Shown in pieces: positions 16,262-25,552 of a stretch of 61,837 nucleotides of DNA. A program made the position numbers and the translations under genes. This stretch comes from Prevotella sp. Its GTDB lineage: Bacteria; Bacteroidota; Bacteroidia; Bacteroidales; Bacteroidaceae. Location of the stretch: the NCBI GenBank assembly GCA_020026195.1, contig JAHHQW010000006.1, positions 1-61,837 of the forward strand, in the 5' to 3' direction. The notes beneath the pieces were generated by a model, which was not told the origin of the DNA, ran no database searches, and worked only from the letters and a program-made list of their open reading frames with translations. How positions within the stretch are numbered: the first letter of the stretch is position 1; each line of letters begins with the position of its first letter.

Positions 16262-19200
16262 TTATTCAGAAGCAGCTAATATGTCTCTCAGCACCTTTAC
16301 GGCATCGGCGGTGTTGGCAACGTTCTTGACCTGCATGGAACGTTTAGCATCATTGTGTAATATAGACGTGCGCGGGTGCTTTGTGATGTAACGTATCACG
16401 TTGCCGAAAGTCGGTGTCTGGAAGTAGGCACTGTCCTGATTGCTTACGAAGAATAATGTAAGGTGTCCGCCCTTGAGCATAATCTTTTCGCATCCTAACT
16501 GCTTGCCGAGTCTGCGTAGGGGAACAACCTGCATAAGCTCTTCGCCTTCGGGTGGTACTTCGCCGAAACGGTCGATGAGTCGCTTACGGTATGCTTCGAG
16601 AGCATCATCGTCTTCTATATTGTCCAGTTCGCGGTAGAGCAGCATGCGTTCGGCACTGCCTGGAACATACTGGTCGGGGAAGTACATCGCAAGGTCGCTC
16701 TCTATCATACAGTCGTCTACGAATTCCTCGCCCGTAACGTTGTCGCCACTCTCTATACGTTCCTCGTACATATCCTTAAACTCATCGTTGCGCAGTTCGC
16801 TCACTGCCTGTTTCAGAATCTTCTTATACGTCTCGTAACCCAGACTTTCCATAAATCCGCTCTGCTCGGAACCTAACAGATTGCCGGCACCGCGGATGTC
16901 GAGGTCCTGCATAGAAATGTTGAAACCGCTGCCGAGGTCGGAGAATGTCTCTATTGCCTCAAGGCGTCGGCGTGACTCGTCGGGAAGATAAGTCTTCGGC
17001 GGTGCAAGCAGATAGCAGAATGCCTTACGGTTGCCACGTCCCACACGGCCGCGCATCTGATGAAGGTCGCTGAGTCCGAAATGATGGGCGTCGTTGATAA
17101 TTATTGTATTGGCGTTAGGAATGTCCACGCCGTTTTCTACGATTGTAGTGGAGAGAAGCACGTCATAGTCGTAGTTCATAAAACCAAAGATTATGTCTTC
17201 AAGTTCCTGCGGCTTCATCTGTCCGTGACCGATGGCCACGCGGGCATCGGGTACGCGGCGGTTGATTACAGCCTTAATGTCCTGAAGATTGGATATCCTG
17301 TCGTTCACAAAGTACACCTGACCGTTACGGCTCATCTCAAAATTGATGGCATCGGCAATGACATCGCTGTCGAACGTGGTAATCATTGTCTGTACCGGAT
17401 GACGGTTGGGCGGGGCAGTGCGTATTACGCTCATGTCGCGGGCACCCATCAGCGAGAACTGGAGAGTACGCGGAATAGGCGTTGCCGACATGGTAAGCGT
17501 GTCTACGTTAGTCTTCATCTTGCGCAGCTTCTCTTTCATTGCCACGCCGAACTTCTGTTCCTCGTCAATGATAAGCAGACCTAAGTCCTTGAATTTTACA
17601 CTCTTTGACAGCAGTTTCTGTGTACCTATTACTATGTTTACACTTCCGTCGGCAAGTCCTTCCATCACGTGTCTGGCCTGTGTGGCAGTACGTGCACGCG
17701 ACAGATACTCTATGTTTACGGGGAAGTCCTTCAGTCGGTTTCTGAAAGTATGGAAATGCTGATATGCCAGCACCGTGGTAGGCACCAGAACTGCCACCTG
17801 CTTGTTATCGCATGCCGCCTTGAATGCCGCACGTATTGCCACCTCGGTCTTACCGAAACCAACGTCACCGCACACCAGACGGTCCATAGGCTTGTCGCTC
17901 TGCATGTCGGCCTTTACGTCGTTGGTGGCTTTCAGCTGGTCGGGAGTATCCTCGTAAAGGAATCCTGCTTCAAGTTCGTGCTGCATGAACGAGTCGGGCG
18001 AATATTTAAAGCCTTTCTCCTGCGAACGCTTGGCGTACAGCTTGATGAGGTCGCGGGCAATGTCCTTGATTTTCTCCTTTGCCTTGAGTTTCATGCGCTC
18101 CCACGTACCGGAACCCAGTACGCTAAGGCGCGGTTTCTCGCCATCCGTTGCGCTGCGGTATTTAGATACCTTATATAGAGCATGGATTGAAACATCCACG
18201 ATGTCGTTATGCTGGAATATTATACGAATCTTCTCCTGAATACGGTTGCCGTCCTGTACACGCAGCAGTCCGCCGAACATACCGATGCCGAAGTCGATGT
18301 GTACTATATAGTCGCCGGGCTTCATCTCCTGTATCTCCTTGAGGGTAAGAGCCATCTTGCCCGAACGAGCCTTGTCAGAACGCAGACTGTATTTGTGGTA
18401 GCGGTCGAATATCTGATGGTCGGTGAAGAAACAAGCCTTCAGGGTGTTGTCGGCAAATCCCTCGTGTATGGTCTTCTCTACGGGAGTGAACGAAATAACA
18501 GAATTCTCGTCGCCCATGTCGTCGAAGATGGCCTTCAGACGTTCGTTCTGCTTTACGCTGTCGGCAAGGATATATATGCGGTAGCCGTTTACAATGTATT
18601 CGGTAAACGTCTGTTTTATGATGTCGAAGTTCTTATGGAACAGCGGCTGGGGCGTGATGTCGAACTCTACCACGGCACCGGGAATACCCGAAGCACGTGT
18701 GCCGAACTCTATGAGCGTGAAGCCAGACAGCTGCGATGCAAACACCTGACGTGTAACGAGAGTGCTCTCCTTCTTCATAGTGCGCATTATCTCTGCCTGT
18801 TCGGCTTCAGTGGCACCTGCCATGCGCTCGGTGTATGCCTGCTGCGAGAATCCCTCTTCGTAGATCTTACCTATACTTTCTTCCACGAAATCACGGTCGC
18901 GTAATGCCACGGCGGCATCCTTAGGCAGCAGACTGAGGAACGATACCTTTGTCTCCTGGCTCTCTGCAAGCGAAGGAACTATTTTTACACGTCTGCGTCG
19001 GTCACCCGACAGCTGTGTCTCTATGGTGAATGTACGTATTGTGTCTACCTCATCGCCAAAGAAGTCGATACGGAACGGATATTCGCAGCTGTACGAATAG
19101 ATGTCGAGGATGCTGCCACGCAGCGCAAACTGTCCCGGCTCGTACACATAGTCGGTCTCTTTGAACCCTAATGTCCTGAGCTGCCGCGCTATAGACGATA

Positions 19201-19660
19201 CTTCCATCTCGCTGCCTTCTTCTATGGTGATGGTGCTCTCCGTGAGTTTCGACTTAGATACTACCAGTTCGCTGACAGCTTCCGGACAGGTAACTATGTA
19301 TAGCGAATTGTCGGTGCTCTGTGTTATGCGGCTGAGCACCTCGGTACGCAGAATCTCGTTGGCATCATCCTTCTGTCCGTATTTCACAGCCCTGCGGTAT
19401 GCCGAAGGAAAGAAAAGGACATTTTCCTCGCCCATAATCTGTGTAAGGTCGTGATAGAAATATCCTGCCTCGTCGGTATCCTGGAGAATGAACACGACAG
19501 TTCCTTTTCTCCGTTCGTCGAGAGCGGAGAAGAGCAGAGGAGCCGCCGATGCCGACAGTCCTTTAAGATGAATGCTTTTCTGTTTCTTATCGAGCAGTCT
19601 GCCCAGTGCTGCCACCTGTGGCAGCTTAGAATACAGTTTCTGTACTTCCTTTATTTCCAT
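16262..19660 (-). CDS. mfd: Transcription-repair coupling factor Mfd
   Basis: The ATP-dependent translocase pushes RNA polymerase stalled at DNA lesions off the template and recruits UvrA. The 1132-residue protein has the UvrB-like N-terminal modules, the RNA-polymerase-interaction domain (GDYIVHIDFGIGMFGG), helicase motif I GDVGFGKT with Lys 604, the DEEQKFG box, motif VI GRVGRGNRKAFCYL and the C-terminal TRCF domain. An in-frame GTG at 19669 gives three more residues, but the promoter -7 box covers that codon, so the ATG at 19660 is the likely start and the message is nearly leaderless. It is probably transcribed alone. Confidence 0.96.
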   Translation of the reverse strand: MEIKEVQKLYSKLPQVAALGRLLDKKQKSIHLKGLSASAAPLLFSALDERRKGTVVFILQDTDEAGYFYHDLTQIMGEENVLFFPSAYRRAVKYGQKDDANEILRTEVLSRITQSTDNSLYIVTCPEAVSELVVSKSKLTESTITIEEGSEMEVSSIARQLRTLGFKETDYVYEPGQFALRGSILDIYSYSCEYPFRIDFFGDEVDTIRTFTIETQLSGDRRRRVKIVPSLAESQETKVSFLSLLPKDAAVALRDRDFVEESIGKIYEEGFSQQAYTERMAGATEAEQAEIMRTMKKESTLVTRQVFASQLSGFTLIEFGTRASGIPGAVVEFDITPQPLFHKNFDIIKQTFTEYIVNGYRIYILADSVKQNERLKAIFDDMGDENSVISFTPVEKTIHEGFADNTLKACFFTDHQIFDRYHKYSLRSDKARSGKMALTLKEIQEMKPGDYIVHIDFGIGMFGGLLRVQDGNRIQEKIRIIFQHNDIVDVSIHALYKVSKYRSATDGEKPRLSVLGSGTWERMKLKAKEKIKDIARDLIKLYAKRSQEKGFKYSPDSFMQHELEAGFLYEDTPDQLKATNDVKADMQSDKPMDRLVCGDVGFGKTEVAIRAAFKAACDNKQVAVLVPTTVLAYQHFHTFRNRLKDFPVNIEYLSRARTATQARHVMEGLADGSVNIVIGTQKLLSKSVKFKDLGLLIIDEEQKFGVAMKEKLRKMKTNVDTLTMSATPIPRTLQFSLMGARDMSVIRTAPPNRHPVQTMITTFDSDVIADAINFEMSRNGQVYFVNDRISNLQDIKAVINRRVPDARVAIGHGQMKPQELEDIIFGFMNYDYDVLLSTTIVENGVDIPNANTIIINDAHHFGLSDLHQMRGRVGRGNRKAFCYLLAPPKTYLPDESRRRLEAIETFSDLGSGFNISMQDLDIRGAGNLLGSEQSGFMESLGYETYKKILKQAVSELRNDEFKDMYEERIESGDNVTGEEFVDDCMIESDLAMYFPDQYVPGSAERMLLYRELDNIEDDDALEAYRKRLIDRFGEVPPEGEELMQVVPLRRLGKQLGCEKIMLKGGHLTLFFVSNQDSAYFQTPTFGNVIRYITKHPRTSILHNDAKRSMQVKNVANTADAVKVLRDILAASE

Positions 19661-19668
19661 ATCATTCA

Positions 19669-19676
19669 CAAAGGTA
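19669..19676 (-). promoter_or_regulatory. -7 box of mfd
   Basis: Read on the minus strand it is TACCTTTG, a full TAnnTTTG match ending nine bases before the ATG at 19660. A weak ATTG lies 23 bases further upstream at 19700-19703. It decides the start codon of mfd. Confidence 0.6.
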
Positions 19677-19820
19677 CTAATTCTTTTTATAGTCTGTCAC
19701 AATTTTTGCAAATACATTTTCATGTCATTTACATATCATCATATAATTTACGTGAAGACAGATTAATTATACTGAGTGCGGATGGTGTCGGAAAAACATC
19801 AGACGTGGTGCTGACAGATG

Positions 19821-19886
19821 AAAAAAAGAAGAGGATGTACGTAGAATATCCTCTGTTAGTATGAGAACATCTGCGTACCCCTCTTC
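19821..19886 (-). terminator. Terminator of the nudC operon
   Basis: GAAGAGG...GTACG (19828-19841) pairs with CGTAC...CCTCTTC (19874-19886) with a small internal bulge and a 32-base loop. On the minus strand the stem is followed by seven U residues (19821-19827). It lies 45 bases after the nudC stop. Confidence 0.7.
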
Positions 19887-19930
19887 TTCAATAATAATAT
19901 TGTAAAATATGGATTTCTTTAAAATAACCG

Positions 19931-20707
19931 TTAGTGCGAAGATTTAACTTCTAACCAGTGGTTTATCAGTCGGCGTGCAATAGACATTTCGCCAGGAAGT
20001 TCTGGCAGATTGTCCTTGTTGAACCATCCTCCGGCTGCAAGTTCCTCTTTCTGGAGCTTGACTTCGCCGCTTACGTAGTCGGCATAGAAACCGCACATCA
20101 GTCCGCATGGGTAGGGCCACGGCTGCGAAGCATAATAGCGTATGTTGGTAACCGTAAGTCCGGTTTCTTCTTTTATCTCACGTTCGAGAGCCTGTTCCAG
20201 ATTCTCTCCTGTCTCCACGAATCCGGCAATAAGACCGTAGAAGTTACCGCGGAAATTGTGTGCATGAACAAGCAGCACGTCGTCACCGCGCTGTATGAGA
20301 CATATAACTGCGGTAGAAAGAAGCGGCCATACCTCGCGGCCACATTTCTCGCACTTCTTAGAAATGTCGGTGCTCATGTGCATCTTACCGCCGCACGCAC
20401 TGCAATACTGTGTGTTTCCGTCCCAGTAAAGAATCTCACGACACTTGCCTGCCGCATTATAAAGGTTAAGCGGCAGTTTGTAGAACGAAGCCCTGAGGTC
20501 GCAGAATTCGTAACCCTCCGGAGCCTCCTCCATGTCGGTCTCGAAAGCCTTTACCGTATCAAATCCTATGGGATGGACATCGTGAACCTCACGGCCTTCC
20601 TTTACTTCAAATGGAACACTCTCGCAGCACGGTATGGTATAGCTGCCATCACCGACGGGCTGTATGACTAATAAATTTCTGTGAAATACAAACCAATAAT
20701 TATTCAT
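19931..20707 (-). CDS. nudC: NAD(+) diphosphatase / NADH pyrophosphatase (Nudix)
   Basis: It cleaves NAD(H) to NMN(H) and AMP, and in E. coli also removes NAD caps from RNA. The 258-residue protein has a zinc ribbon (Cys 102, 105, 119, 122), the Nudix box from Gly 162 to Leu 184 with REIKEETGL, and SQPWPYP at 194-200, the motif that sets NAD specificity in NudC. Its ATG is one base from the stop of the upstream phosphoesterase gene, so the two form an operon ending at the terminator at 19821-19886. A shared role in nucleotide salvage is plausible. Confidence 0.93.
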   Translation of the reverse strand: MNNYWFVFHRNLLVIQPVGDGSYTIPCCESVPFEVKEGREVHDVHPIGFDTVKAFETDMEEAPEGYEFCDLRASFYKLPLNLYNAAGKCREILYWDGNTQYCSACGGKMHMSTDISKKCEKCGREVWPLLSTAVICLIQRGDDVLLVHAHNFRGNFYGLIAGFVETGENLEQALEREIKEETGLTVTNIRYYASQPWPYPCGLMCGFYADYVSGEVKLQKEELAAGGWFNKDNLPELPGEMSIARRLINHWLEVKSSH

Positions 20708-20708
20708 T

Positions 20709-22445
20709 TTACTTACCGAATATTAATTCCTTATCACGGCGGATGGCATCCTCAGTCCATTCTGTCGGAACAAATTTCCAGTTGTTGTGAGCTTTAGGAG
20801 TCATCACGCCCTGGCGCTCAATCTCCTGCATCAGATAATAACGCTGGTCTCTCTTACTCTGATAAACTATGCGGTCCTTGATTTTCTCAAGAGGAATGCC
20901 GGCACCCTTTGAAAGCAGTTCGCCGCCGCCATTGCCGCGGTAACTGTTCATTGCCACGCGGTAAGTCTTGTTAATGTCGAACGGCTCGCCGTTGCTCATG
21001 CGCAGAATCTTAACCTTCTGTCCGTCGGGTTTTGTTACATCCACCTCATAGTCAATACCTAACGCACTGTCAAAGTTGAACGTGAGGTTCTTGAAACCAT
21101 AACGCTGCTGGTCTCCCTTGTAATGGTTGTCGAGCAGCAGCAGATGGTCGTCCTTGCTCTTCATCGTATTAACCCACAGGTCGTAGCTGAGTTCAAGATG
21201 CTTTCTAATCTCTTCGCCCGTAAGTTCGAGGACATATACCTTGTTTTCGTATTTATAGAGCTTGAACATATCAGAAACATACACCGGACCTGCATCAATG
21301 GTAGTGTCGAACATAAGCGGAGCATTGAACGAGATGTCGGCATCAGTGAGTTTCAGCTGAATCTCATGTATGAAGTCGGTGAAAGCAGAGTTACCAAAGA
21401 AACAGTCGCGTGAGTGCATCGGAGTCTTGAACTCGCCAATCTTACGGCTCACATACTCCTTCATCTCATTTATCACGCCGTCGAAATGCTTCATGTATTC
21501 AGAATCGGCCTTAACGGCATCCATGTCTGCGAGCACACCCTTTATCTTCTTGTCGGTCATCTTTCCATCCTTGAAAGTAACGCTTACGCTTACGTCGCTC
21601 AGCAGATGAGCATGACATGACGGGTCGATACATACAACCTCCCTGCCTGTGTGGCGGTTCTTTATTATCTCGTTATGAGAGAAGTGGTCGTGACCATAGA
21701 ATATGATGTCGAAACCCGGAACTTCGCGAGCAACTTCCAGAGAAGCATCCTCTACGTAGTCGGGAGTTGTGATTCCGCCCTCACGACCAGAGTGGAACAG
21801 TCCGGCTATGATGTGGGCATTCTCGTGCTGCTGAATGTATTTAACCCATTTCTTAGCGCAGCTTACCATCTCCTCAAAACGAAGACCGCTCCACAGACTC
21901 TCGTTGAGCCAGTTGGGAATGGCTGGAGTAATCATTCCGAGAACAGCAATGCGCACGCCGTCGCGCTCTATCATTACGTAAGGCTTTACGTAAGGCTGTC
22001 CGGTCTTTGCGTCTACTATGTTGGCACCTACTGTCGGGCAGTCGAGTTCCTTAATCCACTTGTCGTAAACCTCGTGTCCGGTCTCAATGTCGTGGTTGCC
22101 CACGCTCTGAGCATCGAAGCCTATGTAATTGATAACCTGTGCTGCGATATTCTCCTTTTCAGGATGAACGAAGTTATAGAAATAGTTTGTGGGCTGTCCC
22201 TGGAGAATATCTCCGTTTTCGAGCAGTATCACATTCTTGTCCATCTTCTTTCTCAGGTCGCGCACGTATGCGGCAACGCTTGCCATAGAACCCTTTACCT
22301 GTCTGCGGTCTACGAAATTGTAGGGAAAGAAACTTCCGTGAACGTCACTCGTTTCGAGTATTCTGAGGTTAACCACTTTTTCCTGTGCCATAGCTAAGTT
22401 TCCTGTTAGTAGGATTGAAATAAAAAACAATAGTAGTTTTTTCAT
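20709..22445 (-). CDS. Exported bifunctional metallophosphatase/5'-nucleotidase (UshA-like)
   Basis: A 578-residue exported enzyme with a signal peptide ending near residue 20. The metallophosphoesterase domain carries the metal-binding motifs TSDVHGSF (Asp 34, His 36), ENGDILQGQ, VGNHDIETG and YGHDHFSHN; the C-terminal 5'-nucleotidase domain (about 330-540) binds the nucleotide. Family members hydrolyse 5'-nucleotides or 2',3'-cyclic nucleotides in the periplasm. It is the first gene of an operon with nudC and has a TAnnTTTG box 22 bases upstream. The exact substrate cannot be decided from sequence. Confidence 0.88.
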   Translation of the reverse strand: MKKLLLFFISILLTGNLAMAQEKVVNLRILETSDVHGSFFPYNFVDRRQVKGSMASVAAYVRDLRKKMDKNVILLENGDILQGQPTNYFYNFVHPEKENIAAQVINYIGFDAQSVGNHDIETGHEVYDKWIKELDCPTVGANIVDAKTGQPYVKPYVMIERDGVRIAVLGMITPAIPNWLNESLWSGLRFEEMVSCAKKWVKYIQQHENAHIIAGLFHSGREGGITTPDYVEDASLEVAREVPGFDIIFYGHDHFSHNEIIKNRHTGREVVCIDPSCHAHLLSDVSVSVTFKDGKMTDKKIKGVLADMDAVKADSEYMKHFDGVINEMKEYVSRKIGEFKTPMHSRDCFFGNSAFTDFIHEIQLKLTDADISFNAPLMFDTTIDAGPVYVSDMFKLYKYENKVYVLELTGEEIRKHLELSYDLWVNTMKSKDDHLLLLDNHYKGDQQRYGFKNLTFNFDSALGIDYEVDVTKPDGQKVKILRMSNGEPFDINKTYRVAMNSYRGNGGGELLSKGAGIPLEKIKDRIVYQSKRDQRYYLMQEIERQGVMTPKAHNNWKFVPTEWTEDAIRRDKELIFGK

Positions 22446-22466
22446 ATCTTAATTCTTTATTTTTTG

Positions 22467-22474
22467 CAAAGGTA
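22467..22474 (-). promoter_or_regulatory. -7 box of the 5'-nucleotidase-nudC operon
   Basis: Minus-strand TACCTTTG, a full consensus match 22 bases before the start codon at 22445. No clear TTTG is seen at -33. Confidence 0.55.
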
Positions 22475-23016
22475 ATCAAAATAGATTTTACGGGGTAACG
22501 TTTGCTGTGTTATTTTGAACTGATGACTAATAACGGCATAAAGACACCTGTAAGATATGTTGTTATTGGCAGATGCCGTGATGAAAATTGCTTACGTTCT
22601 GTCGCACGTGTATTAATAAATGTACGTACGTATAGCAGTCTGACGACTTATGTGTATCTGCAATTTCACACACGTGAGTCTGCTTTTCATTTTCTCACTG
22701 ACATGATTTCATGATGAGTGCATTCGGTTTGTATCTTACTTTTATCAGAGTGTATCTGTTCCCGTATAGTATCAGAAATGTTATGTTATTAGTAATAATA
22801 CATACATATAAGTATGATAAAAATGTCTGAACATCAGTACGGAATGATGTATGTATTATTATTTTATATAATATATTTATATAATGGAAAGAGAGCATGT
22901 GCCTATGCAGTATATGCCGTGACTTTCAGATATAAGACATGAAGCCGGGATGTAATTCTCAATTGAATTACAGACATAGAAATGCTGCTGTAAGCAAAAA
23001 AACGAAGGAAATGAAT
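22475..23016. other. Intergenic region without a recognisable gene
   Basis: About 540 AT-rich bases between the phosphoesterase promoter and the 3' end of tilS. Short open frames occur on both strands but show no coding features. A perfect 8-bp hairpin, TGTAATTC (22951-22958) and GAATTACA (22965-22972), lies 45 bases after the tilS stop on the minus strand but lacks a U-tract; it may still stabilise that 3' end. The larger inverted repeat is listed separately. Confidence 0.5.
22793..22861. repeat. 15-bp inverted repeat in intergenic DNA
   Basis: TAATAATACATACAT (22793-22807) is the exact reverse complement of 22847-22861, with a 39-base spacer. Both arms are A/T-rich, so chance similarity cannot be excluded. 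No recombinase or coding sequence is attached to it. Confidence 0.4.
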
Positions 23017-24357
23017 TTAAAGTTTTACGACTGAAATTTCTATTACACGTCTTGTAGCATCAGAGATACAGAATCTGGCATCAGGACGCTCGTCAGTAAC
23101 CCACACTATGTTACCGTTACTGTCGGTAATGACAGACTGCTGCTGCTTACGAAACTTAGAAAACTTACGGTCGGTCATGTAGTCGCTTAGCAGTTTGCTG
23201 CCCTTCATTCCGAAAGGAACAAAGCGGTCACCGGTCTGCACGGTACGAATGGTGAGAGGGAAGGAGAGACGTCCGGCATCGAGAACAGCCACGGAACGAT
23301 TCTTCTTAATTACAAAGTCATCATTTCTGTCAAAACATTTTAAAGAAAACGAAAGACGACTGTCAAAGACATATTCGCCGTCGGCAGCAGAAGTGATAAC
23401 TACAGGCTTACATTCATCATTGGTTATCGGACGGATGATAAACCTGTCACGGTCGAACAGCATACGGTGCGTGGCCGATGAATATTCCGTTCCCGGAGCA
23501 GCACCGATGTTAGCAAAAATATCCTCAGTCTGGGCAGGCGAGAAACCATACTTCTCAAGAATGGTAAACAGAGTGTATTCTGGCGAAACCGTATGCATCA
23601 GACGCTCTGTGCTGTATTCGCCATCACCAGTGCACACCTCGTTCACTGCACGGCGCATGGCATCATCGAACACCTTCAGAGCCTCGTCAACACGATGCGC
23701 GGTGCGTGCCATGTTCATTACCGCACTGCCGTTAATCTGCTCCATCATGGGAATGATGTCAAGACGAATACGGTTGCGCGTAACGTCGTTCACGAGATTA
23801 CTGCTGTCGGTAACCGAACCGATGCCGTTGTCGGAAAGATACTTCTCTATGTCGGCACGGGTGATGCACAGCAGAGGACGCAGGATGTAACCGTTGCGTG
23901 CCGATATACCTTTCAGACCACGTATGCCCGTACCGCGGATAAGATTCATTATTACAGTCTCCACGCTGTCGTTGATGTGATGAGCCACGCATATACCGTC
24001 GGCACTGAGCTCGCGTCGCAGACGTTCAAAGAAGTCGTAACGCAGTTCGCGTGCAGCCATCTCGATGCTCACCTTATGTTCCGCAGCGTAGCCGAAAGTG
24101 TCAAAATGAACGACATGCAGTTCTATGCCCATGTCGCTGCACAGCTTACGGCAGAACGCCTCGTCACGGTCAGCCTCCTTTCCACGCAGATGAAAATTGC
24201 AGTGAGCAGCCACCACGTCGTAGCCCAGACGTGAGAGCATAACGAGCAATGCCACACTGTCGGGGCCTCCCGATAATGTGGCAATGTATCTGCCGCCAGA
24301 ATCCATTAGATTTTCGGCAGCTATGAAGTCTTTAACTATCCTTTCGGTGTCAGTCAT
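23017..24357 (-). CDS. tilS: tRNA(Ile)-lysidine synthetase
   Basis: It joins lysine to C34 of the CAU-anticodon tRNA-Ile using ATP, switching both codon reading and charging from Met to Ile; it is essential in most bacteria. The 446-residue protein has the PP-loop SGGPDS at 29-34, the HCNFHLRGKEADRDE segment, and a C-terminal TilS substrate-binding domain (RTVQTGDRFVPFGMKGSKLLSDY). The ATG directly follows the stop of the RlmI-like gene with no gap. It is the last gene of a three-gene minus-strand operon with RNA-related functions. Confidence 0.95.
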   Translation of the reverse strand: MTDTERIVKDFIAAENLMDSGGRYIATLSGGPDSVALLVMLSRLGYDVVAAHCNFHLRGKEADRDEAFCRKLCSDMGIELHVVHFDTFGYAAEHKVSIEMAARELRYDFFERLRRELSADGICVAHHINDSVETVIMNLIRGTGIRGLKGISARNGYILRPLLCITRADIEKYLSDNGIGSVTDSSNLVNDVTRNRIRLDIIPMMEQINGSAVMNMARTAHRVDEALKVFDDAMRRAVNEVCTGDGEYSTERLMHTVSPEYTLFTILEKYGFSPAQTEDIFANIGAAPGTEYSSATHRMLFDRDRFIIRPITNDECKPVVITSAADGEYVFDSRLSFSLKCFDRNDDFVIKKNRSVAVLDAGRLSFPLTIRTVQTGDRFVPFGMKGSKLLSDYMTDRKFSKFRKQQQSVITDSNGNIVWVTDERPDARFCISDATRRVIEISVVKL

Positions 24358-25539
24358 TTATTCTACATAGAGAACCAGTCCCTTCAGGTATTCGCCTTCG
24401 GGATGATAAATATTGATAGGATGGTCGGCAGGCTGATGCAGCTGGTGCAGTATGCGTACCTTACGACCTGTCGTAGCGGCTGCCGTGAACACAGCATTGC
24501 GGAAGTCGTCCTTGGTAACCACCTGGCTACAGCTGAATGTAAACAGAATTCCGCCCTTCTTAATACGCTCGAAAGCCTTTACGTTGATGCGGGTATAACC
24601 ACGCAGCGCATTGCGCAGTGCAGCACGATGCTTGGCAAAAGCAGGAGGATCGAGAATGATGAGATCGTACTTGTCGTCATTATCGTCCATAAACTTAAAA
24701 GCATCCTCGCAGAAAGCCTGATGACGAGTGTCGCCGGGGAAGTTCATCTCCACGTTCTCCTTTGTCAGTTCGATGGCCTTCTCGCTGCTGTCTACAGAGT
24801 GAACCAGTCTGGCACCTCCGCGCATGGCATAGAAAGAGAACCCACCCGTGTAGCAGAACATATTCAGAACACTGCGGTCCTTTGCATAACTCTCAAGGAG
24901 CGAACGATTCTCACGCTGGTCGATGAAGAATCCTGTCTTCTGACCCTTGAGCCAGTCCACATGAAACTTAAGACCATTCTCAACGGCGATGTTATCGGCA
25001 CTGCCGCCATAAATGAAACCATTCTCCTGACCGAGGTCGGCCTTGAACGGAAGAGTAGTCTCGCTCTTATAGAACACATTCTCTATGCGGCTGCCCATGA
25101 CATCCACAAGAGCCTCTGCAATCTCCTTACGGCATACATGAATACCGACGCTGTGAGCCTGCATCACGGCAGTCTTTCCGTAGCAGTCGATGACCAGTCC
25201 CGGAATGTTGTCGCCCTCGCCATGAACCAGACGGTATGTGTTGTTATGAGGATTGTCGGCAAGATGAACGGCAATGCGCATATTCAGAGCCGATTCCAGA
25301 CGCGAACGCCAGAACGCATTGTCGATGGTTATGTCGCGGAAAGAAAGTACACGTACAGATATAGAGCCAATCTGGAAATGACCTACGGCGATGAATTTGC
25401 CGTCTGCCTTAATAACACGTACTATGTCGCCTTCGCTGATTCCCTCGTCTACATGATGGACGGCACCCGAAAAGACCCACGGGTGGAATCTGTCAAGGCT
25501 TGCCTCTCTTCCTTTCTTGAGATAAATATTCTTATACAT
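24358..25539 (-). CDS. RlmI-like class I SAM-dependent rRNA methyltransferase
   Basis: A 393-residue enzyme with an N-terminal PUA RNA-binding domain (about 1-75), an EEHEE-type middle region, and a Rossmann methyltransferase domain with VLNMFCYTGGFSFYA (SAM binding), the acidic loop VHSVDSSEKA, the catalytic LDPPAFAK and FSCSQVV. This plan is that of RlmI, which makes m5C1962 in 23S rRNA, and of related RlmK/L modules. The rRNA position is inferred from the family. It lies between the exonuclease and tilS in a compact operon. Confidence 0.88.
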   Translation of the reverse strand: MYKNIYLKKGREASLDRFHPWVFSGAVHHVDEGISEGDIVRVIKADGKFIAVGHFQIGSISVRVLSFRDITIDNAFWRSRLESALNMRIAVHLADNPHNNTYRLVHGEGDNIPGLVIDCYGKTAVMQAHSVGIHVCRKEIAEALVDVMGSRIENVFYKSETTLPFKADLGQENGFIYGGSADNIAVENGLKFHVDWLKGQKTGFFIDQRENRSLLESYAKDRSVLNMFCYTGGFSFYAMRGGARLVHSVDSSEKAIELTKENVEMNFPGDTRHQAFCEDAFKFMDDNDDKYDLIILDPPAFAKHRAALRNALRGYTRINVKAFERIKKGGILFTFSCSQVVTKDDFRNAVFTAAATTGRKVRILHQLHQPADHPINIYHPEGEYLKGLVLYVE

Positions 25540-25552
25540 TATGCTGATTATA

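Noticed and set aside
21651..22397. A 248-codon plus-strand frame antisense to the 5'-nucleotidase-like gene
   Set aside because: It lies fully within a gene with complete metallophosphoesterase motifs and shows no domain of its own.
22502..22898. Small open frames on both strands between the phosphoesterase and tilS
   Set aside because: AT-rich, without ribosome-binding context, recognisable domains or lipobox and signal features.
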